Positions 32,079 to 42,650 of a stretch of 45,479 nt of DNA are shown here, one piece after another. Source of the DNA: Pseudonocardiaceae bacterium (GTDB lineage: Bacteria; Actinomycetota; Actinomycetes; Mycobacteriales; Pseudonocardiaceae); contig WHSZ01000052.1 in NCBI GenBank assembly GCA_009379845.1, positions 1 through 45,479 of the forward strand, written 5' to 3'. The notes beneath the pieces were generated by a model. That model was given only the letters and a program-made list of their open reading frames with translations, made no database searches and was not told the origin of the DNA. Within the stretch, counting starts at the first letter, position 1. Every line of letters begins with the position of its first letter. The position numbers were made by a program, and so were the translations under genes.

Positions 32079-33146
32079 TCACGGCAACGTCTTGGTGAGT
32101 TCCTCCGCGACCTCGTAGGTGTTCAGCGCGGCACCCTTGCGTAGGTTGTCCCCGCACACGAAGAAGTCGAGGGTGCTGGGGAAATCGAGCGCCTGGCGGA
32201 TCCGCCCGACGTAGGTGGGATCACCGCCGACCACCTCGGCTGGGGTGGGGAACTCGCCCGTGGTGGGGTCGTCCATCAATACCACCGACGGCTGCGTGGC
32301 GAACACCTTCTGCGCCGCCTCCACGGTGACCTCACGCTCGAATCTGGCGTGCACCGCGAGCGAGTGGGTGGTGACCACCGGAACGCGCACACACGTCGCC
32401 GACACCTTCAGCTCCGGAATCCCGAGAATCTTACGGGATTCGTTGCGCACCTTGAGTTCCTCGGAGGCCCAGCCGTCTTCCTTGAGCGAGCCGGCCCACG
32501 GAACCACGTTCATCGCCAGTGGCGCGCCCGCGAACGGTGAGTCCAAAAGGGACAGACCGGCTGCCTCGAGTTCCTCGCGCACATCCCCGGCACGGACCCC
32601 GAGATCCTTACCTGCCACCGCGGTCAGCTCCGCGTACAGCCGATCGATCCCGCCCTGGCCCGCGCCGGAGGCCGCCTGGTACGACGCGACGACGAGTTCG
32701 GTGAGGGTGAACTCCCTGTGCAGTGCGCCGAGGGCGGCCATCATGGACAGCGTGGTGCAGTTCGGATTCGCGATGATCCCCTTGGGACGGTCGCCGATCC
32801 GGTCGGCGTTGACCTCGGGAACCACGAGCGGCACCTCGGGATCCATCCGGAACGCACCCGAGTTGTCCACCGCGACCGCACCGCGGGCGGCCGCGACGGG
32901 CGCCCACTCCGCGGAAATCTCGTCCGGAGTGTCGAACATCGCGATGTCCACCCCGTCGAAGACCTCCGGTGCGAGGCCGAGCACGGTGTGCTCCTCGCCG
33001 CGCACGGTCATCTTCTTGCCGGCAGAGCGCTGCGACGCGATCAGCCGGATCTCGCCCCATGGCACGGTTTCCCGCGCGTTCAGAATGTCGATCATCACGC
33101 CGCCGACCGCTCCGGTCGCGCCGACGAGCGCCAGTGTGGGGGCCAT
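32079..33146 (-). CDS. asd: Aspartate-semialdehyde dehydrogenase
   Basis: A 355-residue enzyme reducing aspartyl phosphate to aspartate semialdehyde with NADPH, the branch point to lysine/diaminopimelate, methionine and threonine. [11 protein letters not shown] (8-18) is the nucleotide site. The catalytic C130 lies in [22 protein letters not shown] and [15 protein letters not shown], with the proton-accepting histidine, complete the active site. Full length for the actinobacterial form. The ATG overlaps the lysC stop by one base (TGATG), so asd is co-translated with lysC. Confidence 0.97.
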   Translation of the reverse strand: MAPTLALVGATGAVGGVMIDILNARETVPWGEIRLIASQRSAGKKMTVRGEEHTVLGLAPEVFDGVDIAMFDTPDEISAEWAPVAAARGAVAVDNSGAFRMDPEVPLVVPEVNADRIGDRPKGIIANPNCTTLSMMAALGALHREFTLTELVVASYQAASGAGQGGIDRLYAELTAVAGKDLGVRAGDVREELEAAGLSLLDSPFAGAPLAMNVVPWAGSLKEDGWASEELKVRNESRKILGIPELKVSATCVRVPVVTTHSLAVHARFEREVTVEAAQKVFATQPSVVLMDDPTTGEFPTPAEVVGGDPTYVGRIRQALDFPSTLDFFVCGDNLRKGAALNTYEVAEELTKTLP

Positions 33147-33664
33147 CAGCGACCACTCCCCGCATGTACGACGGCTTCTTCCTCGCCGTCCAGATCGAAT
33201 GCCTCGTGGATCGCGCGCACCGCGGTGTCCAGGTCGTCATCCCTGATCAACACCGAGATGCGGATCTCCGAGGTGTTGATGATCTCGATGTTCACACCGG
33301 CGTTGGCGAGCGCCTCGCAGAACGTGGCCGTCACCCCCGGGTGCGAGCGCATTCCCGCACCGACAAGGGAAACCTTGCCGACGTGGTCGTCGTAGCGAAC
33401 CTGGTCGAAACCCACTTGTTCGTTGAGCTTCTCGATCGCGGAGACGGCTTTCGGCCCGTTCGTCTTGGACAACGTGAAGGTGATGTCCGTGCGGCCGGAC
33501 GCCGTGCCGGATACGTTCTGCAGCACCATGTCGATATCGATCTCCGCGTCCGCAACCGCGCGGAAGATCTTGCCCGCCACGCCGAGGTTGTCCGGCACGC
33601 CGGTCACGGTGATCTTGGCTTCGGACCGGTCGTGCGCAACGCCGGTGATCATCGCTTGTTCCAC
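33146..33664 (-). CDS. lysC: Aspartokinase beta subunit (internal in-frame start)
   Basis: An in-frame GTG at codon 250 of lysC (33662-33664) is preceded by a very strong ribosome site, GGAGG at 33673-33677 with 8 bases of spacing, encoded within the codons for V-E-D-L. Translation from it gives a 172-residue protein holding both ACT domains. Corynebacterial aspartokinase is known to be alpha2-beta2, with a 172-residue beta subunit made from such an internal start; length and position match exactly. Confidence 0.9.
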   Translation of the reverse strand: MEQAMITGVAHDRSEAKITVTGVPDNLGVAGKIFRAVADAEIDIDMVLQNVSGTASGRTDITFTLSKTNGPKAVSAIEKLNEQVGFDQVRYDDHVGKVSLVGAGMRSHPGVTATFCEALANAGVNIEIINTSEIRISVLIRDDDLDTAVRAIHEAFDLDGEEEAVVHAGSGR

Positions 33665-34411
33665 GGAAAGATCCTCCACTGAACCGGTCACCAGGGTGCC
33701 GGGCTTGCTGTTGTAGGACGAGCGGACGCGTATCGGAACGCTGTACCGGCGGGCATACTCGACGCAGCGCAGCATCAGCACCTTCGCCCCGGTCGCGGCC
33801 AGTTCCAGCATTTCCTCGTACGGCACCTGTTTCAGGTGTTTGGCACTCGGCACGATCCGGGGATCCGCGGTGTACACCCCGTCCACGTCGGTGTAGATCT
33901 CGCAGACATCCGCGTTCAGCGCGGCGGCGAGCGCTACCGCGGTGGTGTCCGAGCCACCCCGGCCGAGCGTGGTGATGTCCTTGGTGTCCTGCGCGACGCC
34001 CTGGAACCCGGCGACCAGCACGATGTAACCCTCGTCGAGCGCCTGACGTACCCGGCCGGGCGTGACGTCGATGATCCGCGCGTTCTGGTGCGCCGATGTG
34101 GTGAGCACGCCGGCCTGTGAGCCGGTGAACGAGATGGCTTCCGCACCCTTGGACTCGATGGCCATCGCGACGAGCGCGTTGGAGATCCGCTCACCGGCGG
34201 TGAGCAGCATGTCCATCTCCCGCTCCGGCGGCACCGGGTTCACCTCGAGCGCGAGATCGGTCAACTCGTCGGTGGTGTCGCCCATCGCGGAGCAGACCAC
34301 CACCACGTCGTTGCCTTCTTTACGGGTGCGTACGATCCGGTCGGCGACCCGCTTGATCCGTTCCGCGGATTCAAGCGAGGAACCGCCGTACTTCTGGACG
34401 ACCAGCGCCAC
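33146..34411 (-). CDS. lysC: Aspartokinase, alpha subunit
   Basis: A 421-residue aspartate kinase, exactly the length of the Corynebacterium enzyme. [11 protein letters not shown] (5-15) is the kinase signature; [10 protein letters not shown] and [15 protein letters not shown] form the nucleotide and aspartate sites. Two ACT regulatory domains span about 260-421 ([34 protein letters not shown]), which bind lysine and threonine for feedback control in this family. GTG 34411 has AGGAGG 8 bases upstream. A second start inside the gene makes the beta subunit. Operon with asd. lysC is divergent from the glycosyltransferase gene; the 238-base gap 34412-34649 holds their promoters and no riboswitch I can recognise. 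Confidence 0.97.
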   Translation of the reverse strand: MALVVQKYGGSSLESAERIKRVADRIVRTRKEGNDVVVVCSAMGDTTDELTDLALEVNPVPPEREMDMLLTAGERISNALVAMAIESKGAEAISFTGSQAGVLTTSAHQNARIIDVTPGRVRQALDEGYIVLVAGFQGVAQDTKDITTLGRGGSDTTAVALAAALNADVCEIYTDVDGVYTADPRIVPSAKHLKQVPYEEMLELAATGAKVLMLRCVEYARRYSVPIRVRSSYNSKPGTLVTGSVEDLSVEQAMITGVAHDRSEAKITVTGVPDNLGVAGKIFRAVADAEIDIDMVLQNVSGTASGRTDITFTLSKTNGPKAVSAIEKLNEQVGFDQVRYDDHVGKVSLVGAGMRSHPGVTATFCEALANAGVNIEIINTSEIRISVLIRDDDLDTAVRAIHEAFDLDGEEEAVVHAGSGR

Positions 34412-34649
34412 TGGGTCGAACCTCCTCTGACGACCGTACGCCGTCGTTTGCCTTGCGGCCGTTGCTCCCGGTAACCGGCTACCGTGCGCTCTGCCTTTCG
34501 AGCAGGGTACCTGCGACACTCAACGTCACCACTCGGTCGTGTGGCGCCGGACACGCTCACCCGGGCGCGCACCCGCCCGTGAAGGACAACTGGTACTTAG
34601 TCTAGAAAGACTGCCGCCAGCGGACGCATGGATTTTGGAGGTCCAGAAG

Positions 34650-35924
34650 GTGTCGGGGTCGGTCTCGTCCACGGAGGCTGCGGCCACGTCGAACTCGACG
34701 TCGGACGCCGCATCAACAGCGGAAGCCGATCCGGAAGGACTACTGAGACCGGCGGGCGCCGAACCGGACCTCGAAGAGGACACCCCGTTCGTCCGGCGGG
34801 CCCGTGGTGCCGCCCTGTTCTTGGCCCCCGCGCTGATCTTCTTCGCGGTCCGCGAGCTCGGGTTGTTCGTGCTGAGCTGGATGGGACACGAGAACGACAC
34901 CACCATCGGCCAGGCGCTGACATCGTGGGACGGGCAGTGGTACCTCGGCATCGCCTCCGGTGGGTACGGCCACGTGCCGGACAGCCTTGTCGACGCGTTC
35001 GGGCAGCGGACCCCGGAAACGCCGCTCGCGTTCTTTCCCGGGTACCCGACGCTGGTGCACCTGCTCGCCCAGCTGCCCGGCATCGGGCTGGTGGCCTCCG
35101 CACTGATGATCAGCGCGGCGTTCGGGCTGCTCAGTGCCTACGCGCTGGCCCGGATGGGCCAGGTGATCGCCGGGGGTTCGCGGCGCGCCGGCTGGGCGCT
35201 GGTCGCGCTGTTCGGCGGCTCGCCGATGGGCGTGGTGCTGTCCATGGCGTACTCCGAGGCGATGTTCTGCGCGATGGCCGCCTGGGCACTGGTGTTCGTG
35301 CTGGAACGCCGCTGGGTGCTGGCGGGGGTGTGCTGCTCGCTCGCCGGCCTTGCCCGGCCGACCGCCGGCGCGTTGCTGCTCGCCGTGGGGCTGGCGATGC
35401 TGGTCGCGATCATGCAGCGGCGAGACAGCTGGCGACCATGGCTTGGCGCGGTGCTCGCGCCGGTTGGACTGCTCGGTTACCTGGGTTGGGTCGGTGCGCA
35501 GACCGGCTCGGCTGGCGGTTGGTTCGAGCTGCAGGAGCAGGGCTGGGACTCCCGGTTCGACGGTGGGCTCGCGACCCTGCGGTTCAGCGCCGAGGTGCTG
35601 GCGTCCGCCCGTTCGGTGCTCGAGGTCGCCACCGTGGCGCTGCTGGTCGCGGCGATCGCGCTGCTGGTGATCGGGTTCCGGCAGCGGCTGGAGTGGCCGC
35701 TGCTGGTTTACGCCGTCGGGGTGCTCGCGATGAACCTCGGGTCGAACGGGCTGATGAACTCCAAGGCACGGCTGCTGGTGCCGGCTTTCACGCTGCTCAT
35801 CCCGATCGCGCTGGCGTTGGCCAGGCGCCGCCCGGCCACCATGGTTTTGACGCTCAGCGCGTTCGCGGTTGGCAGTGCCTGGTTCGGTGCCTACGCCATC
35901 ACCGCGTGGGGCTACGCCATCTAG
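34650..35924 (+). CDS. Membrane mannosyltransferase-like protein (PIG-V type, GT-C fold)
   Basis: A 424-residue membrane protein. A disordered Ser/Thr/Ala-rich N-terminus (1-45) is followed by about ten membrane segments. The first extracytoplasmic loop contains SWDGQWYLGIASGGYG, the WDGxWY motif of the PIG-V/GT-C group that uses polyprenyl-phosphate sugars, and FFPGYPTLV follows. It probably mannosylates a cell-envelope lipid or protein outside the membrane (inference). I chose GTG 34650 because GGAGG lies 9 bases upstream; the frame opens at 34539. A small palindrome AGTCT-AGAA-AGACT at 34599-34612 sits in the promoter region. Confidence 0.82.
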   Translation: MSGSVSSTEAAATSNSTSDAASTAEADPEGLLRPAGAEPDLEEDTPFVRRARGAALFLAPALIFFAVRELGLFVLSWMGHENDTTIGQALTSWDGQWYLGIASGGYGHVPDSLVDAFGQRTPETPLAFFPGYPTLVHLLAQLPGIGLVASALMISAAFGLLSAYALARMGQVIAGGSRRAGWALVALFGGSPMGVVLSMAYSEAMFCAMAAWALVFVLERRWVLAGVCCSLAGLARPTAGALLLAVGLAMLVAIMQRRDSWRPWLGAVLAPVGLLGYLGWVGAQTGSAGGWFELQEQGWDSRFDGGLATLRFSAEVLASARSVLEVATVALLVAAIALLVIGFRQRLEWPLLVYAVGVLAMNLGSNGLMNSKARLLVPAFTLLIPIALALARRRPATMVLTLSAFAVGSAWFGAYAITAWGYAI

Positions 35925-35945
35925 CCGGTACTACGGTGTGAAGGC

Positions 35946-36560
35946 GTGACCGAACAGGACATCGCGCCACTGGCGAAGCGCGCGGAGACCAGCACCCCGC
36001 TGCACGAGGTGATCGCCGCGCGGTGGAGCCCTCGCGCGCTGGACCCGGACACCGAGGTGACCGAGCGGCAATTGCGCGCGCTGCTCGAAGCGGCACGCTG
36101 GGCGCCGTCACGGGGAAACACCCAACCTGCCCGCTACCTGGTCGGCCGCCGCGGCGAGCCCACCTTCGACCGCATTCTCGGCACGCTGGAGCGTGGCAAC
36201 CGGAATTGGGCGCATCGCGCGGGCGCGCTGCTGCTCGCCGTCGCGGTGACACGGAACGACAAGGGCGAGATCCCGCTCTACGAGTACGGGGTCGGGCTGG
36301 CCAGCCAGAACCTGGTGCTGCAAGCCGTGGCGGAAGGGCTCGTCGCGCACCAGATGGCCGGGTTCGACGCGGACGCCGCGCGCCGCGAGTTCGGGCTGCC
36401 CGAACACGCCCAGCCGCTGGCGGCGATCGCGGTCGGCGCGCAGGCCGAGCCGGAGTCGCTCGACGACGACAGGCTCGTGCAGCGGGAGCGGCAACCGCGC
36501 AGCCGGCACGCCCTCGGCGAGATCGCCTTCACCAATACCTGGGGAGAACCCGCGTTCTAG
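35946..36560 (+). CDS. Nitroreductase family protein
   Basis: A 204-residue flavin-dependent oxidoreductase. VIAARWSPRALDPDTEVTER is the conserved start; LLEAARWAPSRGNTQPARYL binds FMN; GVGLASQNLVLQAVAEGLVA and the late GLPEHAQPLAAIAVG match the family. It reduces nitro groups, quinones or similar with NAD(P)H; the physiological substrate is unknown. GTG 35946 lies 21 bases after the glycosyltransferase stop, so the two may be co-transcribed. Confidence 0.9.
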   Translation: MTEQDIAPLAKRAETSTPLHEVIAARWSPRALDPDTEVTERQLRALLEAARWAPSRGNTQPARYLVGRRGEPTFDRILGTLERGNRNWAHRAGALLLAVAVTRNDKGEIPLYEYGVGLASQNLVLQAVAEGLVAHQMAGFDADAARREFGLPEHAQPLAAIAVGAQAEPESLDDDRLVQRERQPRSRHALGEIAFTNTWGEPAF

Positions 36561-36569
36561 CCGCGGGCG

Positions 36570-36986
36570 TCAGGCGCCGGGGCCGGAGAGCCTGCGGATG
36601 ATCCGCGCGCAGATCGCCGAGACGATCAGCCAGAAGATCGCCGCGATGCCGTAGTTGACCAGCACCTGCAGCTTGTCGTCCTCGATGATGAACAGGTCCT
36701 TGAACCCGATGGCCAGCGGATCCGCCCAGTTCGCGACGGTGCCCGTGATCCAGTTGTCCGGGTTCGCCTCGCCGATCACCAGGACAACGTGCCCGACGAG
36801 GATCACCGCGAAGACCAGTCCGACCCAGCGGACGACGGCGGCGAGGATGCCGGCGATCCGCTCCCGCACCTCGGCCCAGTCGCGCTTCGGCCGGTTCGGT
36901 TTGCGCGCGCCACGCGGGGCCGAATCCTCGTCCACGTGGTCGGCAACCGCGTCGTGCCGACCGCCGTCGTCGGCGTTCTCAGACAT
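36570..36986 (-). CDS. Small membrane protein of unknown function
   Basis: A 138-residue protein. Residues 1-37 are hydrophilic and charged (DDGGRHDAVADHVDEDSAPR, then a basic stretch). Two membrane helices follow (about 48-72, GILAAVVRWVGLVFAVILVG, and 110-128, YGIAAIFWLIVSAICARIIR) with a loop containing NWADPLAIGFKDLF. Similar two-helix proteins occur next to leuA/lysC in actinobacteria; no function is established. It is convergent with the nitroreductase gene, 9 bases apart. The 144 bases up to the leuA leader peptide hold both promoters. Confidence 0.75.
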   Translation of the reverse strand: MSENADDGGRHDAVADHVDEDSAPRGARKPNRPKRDWAEVRERIAGILAAVVRWVGLVFAVILVGHVVLVIGEANPDNWITGTVANWADPLAIGFKDLFIIEDDKLQVLVNYGIAAIFWLIVSAICARIIRRLSGPGA

Positions 36987-37148
36987 GTTCCGGAGTTTAG
37001 GGACCCGTCCGCGAGTTTGCTACCTGCGAGTAGTACCGATTCGGACGCGGCGCGACACGATCACCGGAGTGGGCTAGTTCGCGATCCACCGGCCCGGAGT
37101 TTCGTCAAATCCGCCGATGTGGTTACAGTGATGAGCGTGGCACAGCTT

Positions 37149-39066
<1,918 letters not shown>

Positions 39067-39070
39067 GTAC

Positions 39071-39115
39071 TGAAGGACGCTTTCAGCACATCGACCGTGC
39101 TGAAAGCGTCCTTCA
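39071..39115. terminator. Bidirectional terminator after leuA
   Basis: A 19-bp perfect stem, TGAAGGACGCTTTCAGCAC (39071-39089) with its complement at 39097-39115 and a 7-base loop. It lies between convergent leuA and the LPMO gene, 4 bases after the leuA stop. Confidence 0.93.
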
Positions 39116-39122
39116 CACACCG

Positions 39123-39719
39123 CTAGCCGAAGTTCACGTCCGCGCAGGAGTAGAACGCGTTGCCGGTGTCGGCGACGTCCCACACGCCGTAGATCAGGTG
39201 CCGGCCGCTCTTGCCATCCGGGAGCCGGCCGGTGTGCTCGACGGTGGCCGGCGGCTGGCCACCGAAGTCCACGGTCAGGAACGGCTCCGGCTCCAGTTGA
39301 TCACGGGTCAGCGGCGCGCTCGGATCCCAACCGTCCTTGGTGACGAAGTAGCGGAACGACGTGGTGGCATGCCGCGCCGTCAGGGACCAGGTGAACTGGA
39401 AGTCCCGTCCGGCTGTCAAGTCAACGGCCGGCCATTGACCACCACGAGGATCGTCGAGTTCCGCGAACGACGCGTTGTCGGCGGCGCACAGCTGACCGTC
39501 CTGTGGCCCTGCCTGCGGGAAACCCTTCGGTCCCTCAACGCTTTGCGGCTCCCATTGAATCGCGCCGCAATCGTTGACCGTTCCCTGCGCGCAATTGTAG
39601 GACCGGCTCGGTGGATTCTGGGTATAGCCGTGACTCTGCGCCACACCGGCGAAAAATATCGGTAATGCCAGGCAAACCGCGGCGATACCGAAGACGTGAC
39701 GGGCCCGCATTCTCCGCAT
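39123..39719 (-). CDS. AA10 lytic polysaccharide monooxygenase
   Basis: A 198-residue secreted copper enzyme. The signal peptide ends AGVAQS-HGYTQNPPSR, so the mature protein begins with H30, the first ligand of the histidine brace. H117 in LTARHATTSFRYF is the second; NAFYSCADVNF at the end holds the axial Phe and a disulfide Cys. It oxidatively cleaves chitin or cellulose. It consists of the catalytic domain alone, without a carbohydrate-binding module. ATG 39719 has AAGGAG 6 bases upstream; ATG 39710 is a minor alternative. Confidence 0.92.
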   Translation of the reverse strand: MRRMRARHVFGIAAVCLALPIFFAGVAQSHGYTQNPPSRSYNCAQGTVNDCGAIQWEPQSVEGPKGFPQAGPQDGQLCAADNASFAELDDPRGGQWPAVDLTAGRDFQFTWSLTARHATTSFRYFVTKDGWDPSAPLTRDQLEPEPFLTVDFGGQPPATVEHTGRLPDGKSGRHLIYGVWDVADTGNAFYSCADVNFG

Positions 39720-39927
39720 TGGTTGCTCCTTTCGTTGTCGGGCAACGAAAGGATTTACCTGAAAATGTTTCAGAAATACCTCCGGTGGGCGGAACCTGCA
39801 CACCAGGCAAGCCTCGCGATTGGTCGGCAATGGCTCGACCAATTGGTCTAGTCCACTGACGGCTGAGGTTTTCTCAGCAATTCAATTTTCGATGGATTTT
39901 TTTCGGGACCGGGTTCGTTGAGGGGCC
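39720..39927. other. Promoter gap of LPMO and DedA genes
   Basis: These 208 bases separate the divergent LPMO and DedA genes. They are less GC-rich near the middle (TTTTTTT-type runs around 39895-39903 and short TCTAGTCC at about 39848). No gene or strong palindrome is seen. Confidence 0.4.
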
Positions 39928-40506
39928 GTGGACGTATCGACAACAACACTCCTGGTGCTGTTCGCGGTCTCGCTCGTGCCGCTGGTGCCCACCGAGGTCG
40001 CCCTTGTCGGGATGGGCGTCGCGGCAGCTCAGCAGGACGTCTCGGTGTTGCCGGTGATCGCGGTCGCGGCGGCCGGCTGCCTGCTGTCCGACCAGGTGCT
40101 GTACCTCGTCGGCCGGTACGGCGGGATGTCGCTGCTCGATCGCGTCGGGCACCGTCCAGCGATGCGTTCCGCCTGGCAGTGGCTGACCGGCCGCTCGGAG
40201 GTTTACGGCCAACCGATCCTGGTGGTGGCTCGGTGGCTGCCGGGCGGCGGCACGGTCGGCGCGCTGCTCGCCGGAACGCTGCGGTGGTCGCTGCCATCGT
40301 TCGTCTCGGTGTCGGCGCTCGGCGTGGCGCTGTGGTGCACGTATGTCGCGATGGTCGGCTATCTCGGCGGTCAGCTGGTCACCGACACCACGCTGAGCCT
40401 GCTGCTGTCCCTGGCCGTCGCCGTGGTGCTCGGTTCGGCGATCAGCCTCGTGATGCGGACGTGGACCCGGACTCGCGCTCGAGCGCACCGCGCGTTCGGG
40501 CAATAA
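39928..40506 (+). CDS. DedA/SNARE-associated family membrane protein
   Basis: A 192-residue protein with four to five membrane segments and the family core: VPLVPTEVALVGMGVAAA near the start, QVLYLVGRYGGMSLLDRVG, and VVARWLPGGGTVGALLAGTL with the conserved R-x-x-P-G-G/G-R motif. DedA proteins act in undecaprenyl-phosphate or lipid flipping and membrane homeostasis. GTG 39928 is close to GAGGGGCC. The C-terminal tail is basic. Confidence 0.82.
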   Translation: MDVSTTTLLVLFAVSLVPLVPTEVALVGMGVAAAQQDVSVLPVIAVAAAGCLLSDQVLYLVGRYGGMSLLDRVGHRPAMRSAWQWLTGRSEVYGQPILVVARWLPGGGTVGALLAGTLRWSLPSFVSVSALGVALWCTYVAMVGYLGGQLVTDTTLSLLLSLAVAVVLGSAISLVMRTWTRTRARAHRAFGQ

Positions 40507-40532
40507 TCGAGGGGTGCGAGCCGAACGACTGA

Positions 40533-40658
40533 TGGGGCGTGGCGCTCGGCCAGCTGACCGGGCTCGGTACGCACGTCGAGGTGCTCGATCCACCGGAATT
40601 GCGGGCCGCGCTCGCCGAGGTGGGTATCGCGATCGCGGCCCGCAACGCTCAGCGGTAA
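40533..40658 (+). pseudogene. C-terminal remnant of a WYL-domain regulator
   Basis: An open stretch of 41 codons ending at TAA encodes LGQLTGLGTHVEVLDPPELR followed by A-A-L-A-E-V-G-I-A-I-A-A-R. This is the characteristic end of HTH/WYL regulators of the YafY type (x-L-G-x-x-V-E-V-L-x-P-P-E-L-R). An in-frame stop at 40530 and the DedA gene 26 bases upstream leave no room for the HTH and WYL domains. It overlaps the SDR stop by 10 bases. It is probably a deletion remnant. Confidence 0.65.
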
Positions 40659-41566
40659 CCCGTGGTATCCGCGGGTTTGCCGGCGTGCTCCACCTCCACG
40701 ATGTAGCGCCACGCGTCCGGCCGGCTGCCGTCCGCGTCGGTGAACCCGTACTCGCGCGCCAGGTAGCCACTGGAAAGCGCTTGCCCCGACCAGCGGGCCA
40801 CGTCCGGGTCGGTGGCCAGCGCGGCGACCGCGCGACCAGTCATGGTCGGCGATTCCGAGATGGCGAAGTGTGGGACGACCTTGGTCGCGTCCCGCCAGTT
40901 CTGCTCGGTGACGCCGTAGTGGTCCAGCATCGCCTCGGACCGAAGCCAACCAGGGGTCACCGCCAGCGCCGTGCACCCGTACGGCTCGAGTTCGACACTC
41001 TGCGCCAGCGCCAGCCGGATCACGCCTGCCTTCACGAAGTCGTAGAAGAGGCCGGCTTCCTCGCGGTACCGCGCGTTGTACTCGGCAGTGCCATCGGTCA
41101 TTTCCACGACCAGCCCGCCGCGGTTGCGCATCAGCACCGGCAGCGCGTAGTGGCTGGTGATGACGTGCGTGTCGATGCCGAGCCGCAGCATGCGCAGCCC
41201 GCCGTCCAGGGACTGCTGCCAGAGCGGTTTGCCGAACTCGAGGTATACGTCCCCGCCCCAGATGTCGTTCACGAGTACGTCCAACCGGCCGTGGTCGGTA
41301 TCGATCCGCTCAACCAGCCCGCGGACCTGATCCTGCTCGAGATGGTCGACAGGCACCGCGATGCCCTCGCCGCCGGCCTTGGTCACCAGCTCAGCGGTGT
41401 CCTCGATGGTTTCCGGCCGGTTCATCTCCGACCGCCGTTCCCTCGTGCTGCGTCCCGTCACGTACACGGTGGCGCCTGCCGCGCCAAGCTCCACCGCGAT
41501 CGCCCGTCCCGCACCCCTCGTCGCGCCCGCGACCAGGGCGACCTTGCCGTGCGATGTTCCGCTCAT
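40649..41566 (-). CDS. SDR-family NAD(P)-dependent oxidoreductase
   Basis: A 305-residue short-chain dehydrogenase. KVALVAGATRGAGRAIAVEL (8-27) is the Rossmann motif TGxxxGxG; LDVLVNDIWGGDVYLEFGKP corresponds to the NNAG region, and VVEMTDGTAEYNARYREEAG replaces the usual S...YxxxK: Y171-like and a downstream K in FYDFVKAG are the likely catalytic pair. This divergent subgroup has 'WGGD' and a longer C-terminus. Substrate unknown. ATG 41566 has GGAGG upstream at about 10 bases; the frame is open to 41755. Overlaps the EamA gene end. Confidence 0.85.
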   Translation of the reverse strand: MSGTSHGKVALVAGATRGAGRAIAVELGAAGATVYVTGRSTRERRSEMNRPETIEDTAELVTKAGGEGIAVPVDHLEQDQVRGLVERIDTDHGRLDVLVNDIWGGDVYLEFGKPLWQQSLDGGLRMLRLGIDTHVITSHYALPVLMRNRGGLVVEMTDGTAEYNARYREEAGLFYDFVKAGVIRLALAQSVELEPYGCTALAVTPGWLRSEAMLDHYGVTEQNWRDATKVVPHFAISESPTMTGRAVAALATDPDVARWSGQALSSGYLAREYGFTDADGSRPDAWRYIVEVEHAGKPADTTGYR

Positions 41567-42572
41567 CCGACCGCCGCCTCCTCTGCTGCTTCCGCGTTGC
41601 CCGAAACTGCCGTTCGTCCCGGAAAGCAGTGTCCACCCCAACCCTGCCATCTCCTGACATGGTTTTTTTCCCGCCGGACCCGGCACGGCCTGTGACGCGC
41701 GGGATGCCAAGCAACACGCCGAGGACGACCACGGCGCCGCCAAGCACCTCGACAACGGCGGGTTGCTCGCCGAGCAGCAGCCAGGCCAGCGCCATGCCCT
41801 CGATGGGCACCAGCAGGGAGAACGGCGCGACCACGCCGGCCGGGTTGCGGCGCATCAGCGTCGTCCACACCGCCGAACCGACGAGCGTCGCGAGCAGCAC
41901 GATGTAGGCGAGGCCACCGAGTGCCAACCAGCCGGTGGTGCTGTGCACCGACGTGCCGACGGCCCGCCATCCCGCGGCTGGTCCTTCCACGATCGCGGAC
42001 AGCGTGAACATCGGTAGTGGCGGTACCACCGACATCCACATCGTCAGCCGCAGCGGCGTGCTCCTGTCCAGCTCAACGCCGTCGGTCAACGCCTTGCGGT
42101 TGCAGATGTTGCCGAACGCCCAGCCAAGCGCCGCGAGCACGGTCAGGAGCACCGGCAGCAGCGCGGCGACCTCCGCCCGGTACCAGCCGATCACGCTCAT
42201 GCCGCCGACCGCCAGCACCAGGCCGACGACCTGACGTGGACGCAGCCGCTCGTGCAGCAACGCCGCGCCGAGCAGCACGGTGAACGGCGCCGCGGTCTGC
42301 AACACCAGCGACGCGAGTCCGGTCGGCATGCCGATGTGCATCGCGGTGAACAGCAGGGCGAATTGCGCGGTGCCGAAGCACAGCCCGTAGCCGACGAGCC
42401 AGTACCAGCGCACCCGCGGCCTGCGTACCAGCAGGATCGTCGGGATCGCGATCACCGCGAACCGCAGCGCGGCGGAGAACAGCGGCGGGAAGTGCTCGAG
42501 GACCCCGTGGATCGCGATGAAGTTAGCGCCCCACAGCGATGCGACCAGGACGGCGAGCAGGCGATCGCGCAC
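41391..42572 (-). CDS. EamA-family (DMT) transporter, unusual C-terminal tail
   Basis: A 393-residue frame, of which the first 290 residues are a complete 10-TM EamA exporter (ASLWGANFIAIHGVLEHFPP, PTGLASLVLQTAAPFTVLLG, then WLLLGEQPAVVEVLGGAVVV in TM9-10). The remaining 100 residues are arginine-rich and read out of frame through the first 176 bases of the SDR gene. They begin at a run of seven A on this strand (41663-41669). A one-base slip there would end the protein at a TGA overlapping the SDR ATG (ATGA). GTG 42572 has GGGAG 7 bases upstream. It probably exports amino acids or metabolites. Divergent from the LysR gene. Confidence 0.75.
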   Translation of the reverse strand: MRDRLLAVLVASLWGANFIAIHGVLEHFPPLFSAALRFAVIAIPTILLVRRPRVRWYWLVGYGLCFGTAQFALLFTAMHIGMPTGLASLVLQTAAPFTVLLGAALLHERLRPRQVVGLVLAVGGMSVIGWYRAEVAALLPVLLTVLAALGWAFGNICNRKALTDGVELDRSTPLRLTMWMSVVPPLPMFTLSAIVEGPAAGWRAVGTSVHSTTGWLALGGLAYIVLLATLVGSAVWTTLMRRNPAGVVAPFSLLVPIEGMALAWLLLGEQPAVVEVLGGAVVVLGVLLGIPRVTGRAGSGGKKTMSGDGRVGVDTAFRDERQFRATRKQQRRRRSDERNIARQGRPGRGRDEGCGTGDRGGAWRGRRHRVRDGTQHEGTAVGDEPAGNHRGHR

Positions 42573-42616
42573 GGGCACGCTCCCGAGCGTGCGGGGTAGC
42601 AACGTGAAGAACAAGC

Positions 42617-42645
42617 GAATATTTGTTAGGCCTACGTGTAGCGTT
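42617..42645. promoter_or_regulatory. LysR-type binding site candidate
   Basis: The 78-base gap between EamA and LysR genes contains an AT-rich stretch and the palindrome TAGGCCTA (42627-42634). It is flanked by T...A pairs in the T-N11-A spacing typical of LysR boxes. Position between a LysR gene and its divergent target supports autoregulation. Confidence 0.4.
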
Positions 42646-42650
42646 GCTGC

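Noticed and set aside
34412..34649. Lysine riboswitch before lysC
   Set aside because: I cannot fold a conserved lysine riboswitch core here, and actinobacterial lysC genes generally lack one.
41663..41669. Programmed -1 frameshift at the A7 run of the EamA gene
   Set aside because: The run is not in the X-XXY-YYZ phase and no stimulatory stem was seen; kept only as a possible slip or sequence error.
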